Of a stretch of DNA of 49,098 nucleotides, positions 45,115-49,098 are shown piece after piece; positions within the stretch are counted from its first letter, which is position 1; each line of letters begins with the position of its first letter. The notes under the pieces were generated by a model. The model searched no databases and was not told the DNA's origin. It saw nothing but the letters and a program-made list of their open reading frames with translations. Source of the stretch: Chloroflexota bacterium. GTDB lineage: Bacteria; Chloroflexota; Dehalococcoidia; UBA2979. A program made the position numbers and the translations under genes. Location: the NCBI GenBank assembly GCA_003228125.1, contig QGNP01000003.1, positions 78,475 to 127,572 on the forward strand, in the 5' to 3' direction.

Positions 45115-45696
45115 GTGAACAAAAACATGCAAGTTGATCAAGTGGTTTTGAAATTATTGCGTTCAAAGTTAGGTAACTTTTTTTTCAACGGTGCTATTCT
45201 CAGAATATCAAAAGAAATGAGAATTGATAAGCAATCACGTATAGCAATAATACATAATCAAAACCAAAATCTTGTCGCTCTTTTTAAGCAAACAATTAAT
45301 AAAGAAAATAAAATCGAAGAATTCAACTTTTTTCCCACAAAAACAAAGCTTCTCCCTTTTAAAGACAATCTCTTTGATTTAATTCTTTGTGAGCATGTCA
45401 TCAACAACCTAAATGAAAAAGATTTAGAGTTTTTATTAACAGAAATATACAGAATAATGAAACCGTCAGGAGTGGCCCTACTTTGGGACTTTAACTGGCC
45501 CAAAAGAAAAGTAAGTTTTTTAAGGAGGTATCCGTTTAAACAAAAAATAAATTATCGAGACCATGTTAATGACATTTTTAAAGTAACTAAGAAAAAAAAC
45601 ATTAGCTTTTTTACTGAGGTTCATATCAGGCCTTTTCTTTTTCCTTTAATAAAAAGATATACTGTTCTAATAGGAAAGCCACCTGAAAAAGAGTAG
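45115..45696 (+). CDS. Methyltransferase-like protein with a degenerate SAM-binding motif
   Basis: This is a 193-residue protein with a GTG start at 45115; an ATG four codons later is an alternative, and neither has a good ribosome site. The segment LLPFKDNLFDLILCEHVINNL followed by LTEIYRIMKPSGVALLWDFNWP is typical of the middle and late motifs of class I SAM-dependent methyltransferases (Methyltransf_11 type). Motif I, normally an E/DxGxGxG loop, is replaced here by IAIIHNQNQNLVALF, so SAM binding is doubtful. It converges on nadD and is divergent from pyrG. Substrate unknown. Confidence 0.6.
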   Translation: MNKNMQVDQVVLKLLRSKLGNFFFNGAILRISKEMRIDKQSRIAIIHNQNQNLVALFKQTINKENKIEEFNFFPTKTKLLPFKDNLFDLILCEHVINNLNEKDLEFLLTEIYRIMKPSGVALLWDFNWPKRKVSFLRRYPFKQKINYRDHVNDIFKVTKKKNISFFTEVHIRPFLFPLIKRYTVLIGKPPEKE

Positions 45697-45705
45697 GTTT
45701 TTTTA

Positions 45706-46287
45706 CTAAGATAATAAAATTTTTACTACTGCAGTGGGCACATAAAGATCAACGGGCTCACCATGAGCTAACATAGTTCTTATTTCAGTAGACGACACTT
45801 GAGGGATATTATCAGAAAAAAAAATCACATTTTTGGGTATGTCAAAATCAAAATTATTTAAATTTTTATTATTTAACTTATTTCTTTGAAAAACAACAAT
45901 TTGTGCAATTTCAAACAGATTTTTGTAGTTTTTCCAATTAATAATTTTTTCAAAAGCGTCACTTCCCATAATAAGAAACATTTCAGTAATCCCTTTATTT
46001 TCCGACAACAACTTACTTAAAGTGTTAAAAGTATAAGAATGCTTATCCAGCATCTCTGTTTCAATAACTTTTATTTTGGGGTTGTTATTGAAAGCCAATT
46101 GAGCCATTTTAAGCCTCGTACTACGTGGATTAGCAAGTTTTTTTTTGACACCTAAAGGAGCACCCGTTGGACAAACATACAACAAGTCTAGACTAAGTTT
46201 TTTTATTGCTAAACTTGCCATTTGAATGTGACCATAGTGAGGGGGATCAAAGGAGCCCCCAAAATAACCTACCTTCACAATTGCCAT
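45706..46287 (-). CDS. nadD: Nicotinate-nucleotide adenylyltransferase
   Basis: This is a 193-residue protein. The nucleotidyl-transferase motif GGSFDPPHYGH at residues 9-19 and the late VSSTEIRTML (ISSTxIR) are both intact, as is the CPTGAPLGVKKKLA region. It makes nicotinate adenine dinucleotide from NaMN and ATP in NAD synthesis. The start overlaps the obg stop by 13 bases, and the obg-nadD order is common in many bacteria, so it is co-transcribed with obg. Confidence 0.95.
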   Translation of the reverse strand: MAIVKVGYFGGSFDPPHYGHIQMASLAIKKLSLDLLYVCPTGAPLGVKKKLANPRSTRLKMAQLAFNNNPKIKVIETEMLDKHSYTFNTLSKLLSENKGITEMFLIMGSDAFEKIINWKNYKNLFEIAQIVVFQRNKLNNKNLNNFDFDIPKNVIFFSDNIPQVSSTEIRTMLAHGEPVDLYVPTAVVKILLS

Positions 46288-47453
46288 CTTATTTTTTTAT
46301 TAGCAACATAAACTATTTCATGATTACGCACATTGAGTCGTGACACATCCCTGTTTACGCCCAACAACTTCATTCGCCTAAAAAACTCTGATCTTGATTC
46401 ACTGTTATTAAAATCAAATGTTTCTGCTAAAAGCTCTGGAGTAGATCCAGAAAGCACTGCCTGTCCTTCAGGGTTTCTTTCTAGAACATATTTTTTTTTC
46501 TGTACGTGTGGTTTTTTAACAACCAATGGTTCTTCTTTATTATTGTTTTGGGTGTCAGGTTTAGTTTTTTTAATTCTTGCTTCCAATAAAGAAATTATTT
46601 TAAAAACAACGTCAGGGTTGCTTGTTTTTCCTTGAATAAAGTCAGAACTATTGTTGTTTGTAATTGTATTAACAACAGATATACAAGGAATCTTTTGATT
46701 CAAAGGAGTAGTAAAAAAACTATAGTCAAAATCACTGGTTTTTTCTTCATTCAAAATCAATAAAACAAGCTTGGCATTTTTAAAATAATTCTCGTCAATA
46801 TTTTTATTAGGTAAATCAATAAAAGTCAAAAAAACCTTCCCTTTTTCATAAGAACCTCTGTTAGGTGACGTGGTTGTATAAGGATAACTGGCCGTTAAAC
46901 CATTAGAACCTGTTATGGCGTTAATTAGCGTTGTTTTACCAGAATTAACATCGCCAATAATCAGCACGTCAGCATCCGTGGCTGGTTCTATTTCTATATT
47001 TTTTATCTCTCCTTGTTGGCCTAATTGAGAAAATCTCGGTGCCTGTCTGTTGGGTAAAACAAAACTACTGTTTCCCCAACCGCCTTTTCCCCCTTTAGCT
47101 ATTTTAATATAAGTGTCTTTGGTTTTTGATAAAATTTTTGTTTTGTTACCAACTTTATCAACTTCCCATAAATTATAATTACTTGGAATAGAGATAATTA
47201 TATCTTCACCAGAATGACCGTTCTTGTTGTTTGGTTCTCCGTCATTGCCGTTTTTTGCTTGAAAGGTATCGTTGTTTTGTAGGGATAGTACGTTGTCGTT
47301 CTTTTTTGCCACAAACTTTATCAGGATGTCCCCACCTTTCCCCCCTGTTCCTCCGTCTGGTCCTCCTCTTGGGACTTTCCGTTCTCTTTTAAAGGAAACC
47401 TTTCCGTTCCCTCCTTTACCTGCTTTAATGAAAATGTTAATTTTTTTGTTCAT
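46275..47453 (-). CDS. obg: Obg/CgtA-family protein with a degenerate GTPase domain
   Basis: This is a 392-residue protein. Residues 1-160 form the Gly-rich Obg fold, with KAGKGGNGKVSFKRE, GGPDGGTGGKGGD and KGGKGGWGN. A P loop, GDVNSGKTT, is at 167-175 and a switch I-like YPYTTTSPNRG at 190-200. The G3 position, normally DIPG, reads F-I-D-L-P-N-K-N at 211-218. The usual NKxD (G4) is absent where VVNTITNN stands, and the domain is about 20 residues short. The C-terminal Obg domain (from KYVLERNPEG, 321) is intact. Obg normally assists 50S assembly; whether this one binds or cleaves GTP is unclear. Confidence 0.92.
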   Translation of the reverse strand: MNKKINIFIKAGKGGNGKVSFKRERKVPRGGPDGGTGGKGGDILIKFVAKKNDNVLSLQNNDTFQAKNGNDGEPNNKNGHSGEDIIISIPSNYNLWEVDKVGNKTKILSKTKDTYIKIAKGGKGGWGNSSFVLPNRQAPRFSQLGQQGEIKNIEIEPATDADVLIIGDVNSGKTTLINAITGSNGLTASYPYTTTSPNRGSYEKGKVFLTFIDLPNKNIDENYFKNAKLVLLILNEEKTSDFDYSFFTTPLNQKIPCISVVNTITNNNSSDFIQGKTSNPDVVFKIISLLEARIKKTKPDTQNNNKEEPLVVKKPHVQKKKYVLERNPEGQAVLSGSTPELLAETFDFNNSESRSEFFRRMKLLGVNRDVSRLNVRNHEIVYVANKKIRWQL

Positions 47454-47454
47454 A

Positions 47455-47671
47455 TCTTCTTCTTTTAATAATCTATATATATTTTATTATTTATATAGTA
47501 GTAGTAGTAGGGGTGTTTAGTACGTTGATAACTACCATATAACAGTTTAGGTCTATTGGGGAATGTTTGTGTATATCTCTTTATAATTTTGTTTGTTTTT
47601 TTGTTAAAAAAAATTAATATTGTTTTATTAACAGTGTATACACTGTTAATTTTTAAGTATGTTTATAACTT
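47455..47671. other. oriC: Probable chromosomal replication origin (oriC) between dnaA and obg
   Basis: Read from dnaA toward obg, this 217-base gap holds a 24-nt palindrome (47627-47650) and the DnaA-box-like TGTGTATAT (47568-47576, eight of nine to TGTGTATAA). Next come CGTTGATAA (47523-47531, seven of nine to TGTGGATAA), a G tract (GGGG at 47510-47513), five TAG units (47496-47510) and a nearly pure AT stretch (about 47463-47495). In minus-strand sense this is box, C-rich tract, 3'-GAT-5' trios on the opposite strand, then AT-rich DNA. That is the order of the basal unwinding system in the B. subtilis dnaA-dnaN gap. No coding frame is convincing here. Confidence 0.65.
47627..47650. repeat. 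24-base perfect palindrome downstream of dnaA
   Basis: ATTAACAGTGTA at 47627-47638 is followed directly by its exact reverse complement at 47639-47650. The centre GTGTATACAC places a DnaA-box-like TATACAC on both strands (seven of nine matches to TTATACACA each way). It lies 21 bases after the dnaA stop. It could be a DnaA or other regulator site, or a transcript end structure; on the minus strand no T run follows. Confidence 0.6.
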
Positions 47672-49075
47672 TTAAGCTATGTTTCGTTTTCTTTCAATAA
47701 GTTCTTTTAGGTTAGATATGTCTCGACCAATTTCTTTGTCTATAGACATTCCTTTGTCCATTTTTCTCCAGCCATGGTGTATGGTAGAGTGGTCTCTATT
47801 GCCAAGAGATCTTCCTATTTGCACTAAAGATATATTTCCTATTTCTCTTAAAAGATACATGGCAATTTGGCGAGGGTATGCGAACCTTTTCTCTCGGTTT
47901 GTAGAAAAAAGATCTATATTTTTTAAATTATAATATTCGCATATTACATCAATAATTAAATCAATAGATGGCGGTGAAAAAAGAGTGGTTTTTTGTAAGT
48001 GCCTAAGTGTGCTCTCAACGAGTTGTTCGCTTATGTCTTCGCCGGTTAATTTTGAAACAGCCACAAGCCTTGTCAAAGAACCTTCTAGTTCGCGAACATT
48101 GTTAATACACATATGGGCAATTTTATATAAAATATTGTTGTCTAGGTGAATTTGATGCTCTTTAGCTTTTTCTTGTAAAATTGCAGTTCTAGTTTCTACG
48201 TCGGGCACTTGTAGGTCGGCAATCATTCCCCATTCAAACCTTGTTCTCAGTCTCTCTTCTAAATGATTAATTTGACTTGGGTTTTTATCTGAAGAAATAA
48301 CAATTTGTTTGCCTGCTTCGTATAGTTCATTAAACGTATGAAAAAATTCTTCTTGGGTTTGTTCTTTTCCAGCAATAAACTGAACGTCATCAATTAATAA
48401 AATATCTGTTTTTCTGTAGATGTTTCTAAACTTGTTCTGTGTTCTTTTTTGGATGGATGATATTAATTGGTTTGTGAATTGTTCAGCTGAAAGGTAGGCG
48501 ATATTAAGGCCTTTAGTTGTTGCGGCATGACCAATTGCATGCAAAAGGTGTGTTTTTCCTAGGCCTGGTCCTCCGTATAAAAACAAAGGATTGAACTCGT
48601 TTCCTGGTTGCGCAGAAACTGATTGAGAGGCAGCAAAGGCGAGCCTGTTGGCAGCACCAACAACAAATCGTTCAAATGTATAATTTTTGTGTAGTGGCAT
48701 TTTTTCTTTTTTTAATTCGTGTTCCCTTTTCTCTTTTTCTAATGAGCGAGCGCTATTTTTTGCATGAATGTTGGTTGTGTCTACGGGCTTTAGGGCGACA
48801 GCCTCTAGTTTGTTTTCGTTTTCTTGAGGAATGGTTTTAAAAACGATATCAAGTGATTCACCAGAAATTTCTGCGATTGTTTTTAAAATAAGTGGTTTTA
48901 ATCTTCTTTCTAGCCATTCGTTTACAAACTCTGATCTTGTACCTACTATTAACGATGATTTTTGAAAAGAAAGTCCGATAGTTCCCTTAAGCCAGGTATC
49001 ATAGTTGGGACTAGAAATTGCTTCAGATAAAGACTTTAGAGAGTCTTCCCAAAGCTGAGATGCATCAATTTTCAC
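47672..49075 (-). CDS. dnaA: Chromosomal replication initiator protein DnaA
   Basis: This is a 467-residue protein with a GTG start at 49075 and GGAG seven bases upstream. Domain I is residues 1-85. A charged Lys/Glu linker lies at about 85-125. Domain III has NYTFERFVVGAANRLAFAA, Walker A GGPGLGKT at 168-175, Walker B LLIDDVQF near 226-233, and RTRFEWGMIADLQVPD. Domain IV ends with the DnaA-box helix, here GNRDHSTIHHGWRKM. The RDHST core is kept, but the following residues differ from the usual TVLHACRKI-type helix. It initiates replication; the probable origin is immediately downstream. Confidence 0.98.
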   Translation of the reverse strand: MKIDASQLWEDSLKSLSEAISSPNYDTWLKGTIGLSFQKSSLIVGTRSEFVNEWLERRLKPLILKTIAEISGESLDIVFKTIPQENENKLEAVALKPVDTTNIHAKNSARSLEKEKREHELKKEKMPLHKNYTFERFVVGAANRLAFAASQSVSAQPGNEFNPLFLYGGPGLGKTHLLHAIGHAATTKGLNIAYLSAEQFTNQLISSIQKRTQNKFRNIYRKTDILLIDDVQFIAGKEQTQEEFFHTFNELYEAGKQIVISSDKNPSQINHLEERLRTRFEWGMIADLQVPDVETRTAILQEKAKEHQIHLDNNILYKIAHMCINNVRELEGSLTRLVAVSKLTGEDISEQLVESTLRHLQKTTLFSPPSIDLIIDVICEYYNLKNIDLFSTNREKRFAYPRQIAMYLLREIGNISLVQIGRSLGNRDHSTIHHGWRKMDKGMSIDKEIGRDISNLKELIERKRNIA

Positions 49076-49098
49076 GGTTTCTCCAGATAATTTTTAGG

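Overview
The window is an AT-rich bacterial chromosome segment packed with housekeeping genes. I see no phage, insertion sequence, CRISPR array or other mobile element. Gaps are short, stop/start overlaps are common (TAATG, ATGA, TTGA), and about a third of the genes start with TTG or GTG. Gene content and protein style suggest a free-living, streamlined member of the Chloroflexota, perhaps a Dehalococcoidia/SAR202-like marine lineage. Clues are the CysRS motif CGITPY...HLGH, a Ycf45-type AAA ATPase in a pdxST-tmk-thrB-lysC run, the long coiled-coil insertion in RpoC, and the hrcA-grpE-dnaK-dnaJ-rsmE order. That placement is inference; no search was possible.

Layout. 1-2.2 kb: 3' end of proA, a HAD phosphatase, a 51-residue membrane protein and an anchored protein of unknown function. 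2.3-13.8 kb: rpoB-rpoC, behind a leader hairpin with a T run, then ispD-ispF-cysE-cysS (isoprenoid precursors, cysteine, Cys-tRNA). 13.8-19.0 kb: a promoter, tRNA-Thr(TGT), tRNA-Tyr(GTA), tRNA-Thr(GGT), then tuf, rpmG, secE, nusG, rplK, rplA, an L10 leader RNA, rplJ and rplL. 19.1-22.9 kb: a Cys-cluster/LysM membrane protein, a small membrane protein and CvpA, facing an unknown gene, pheA and a phosphoesterase. 23.0-28.8 kb: pdxS-pdxT, a Ycf45-like ATPase, tmk, thrB and lysC, which look like one operon. 28.9-33.6 kb: dnaE and an M23 peptidase. 33.6-38.9 kb (minus): hrcA-grpE-dnaK-dnaJ-rsmE, with a perfect CIRCE operator and a promoter. 39.0-45.7 kb: fabH and a metallo-beta-lactamase-like protein face a LysM/M23 peptidase, rho and pyrG, followed by a methyltransferase-like gene. 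45.7-49.1 kb (minus): dnaA, a 218-base intergenic region, obg and nadD.

Most notable. (1) The dnaA-obg gap looks like a replication origin with a basal-unwinding layout: DnaA-box-like sites, a G tract, five TAG trinucleotides (3'-GAT-5' DnaA-trios), an almost pure AT stretch and a 24-nt perfect palindrome. (2) Obg keeps its glycine-rich N-terminal and C-terminal domains, but its GTPase domain lacks recognisable G3 and G4 motifs. (3) Ribosomal protein L10 ends in seven perfect 15-bp repeats encoding AVADK, and DnaK ends in six 12-bp repeats. (4) Long perfect inverted repeats straddle the stop codons of cysS and tuf. Several proteins have also lost or changed key residues: the MBL-like protein, IspF and the methyltransferase-like protein.
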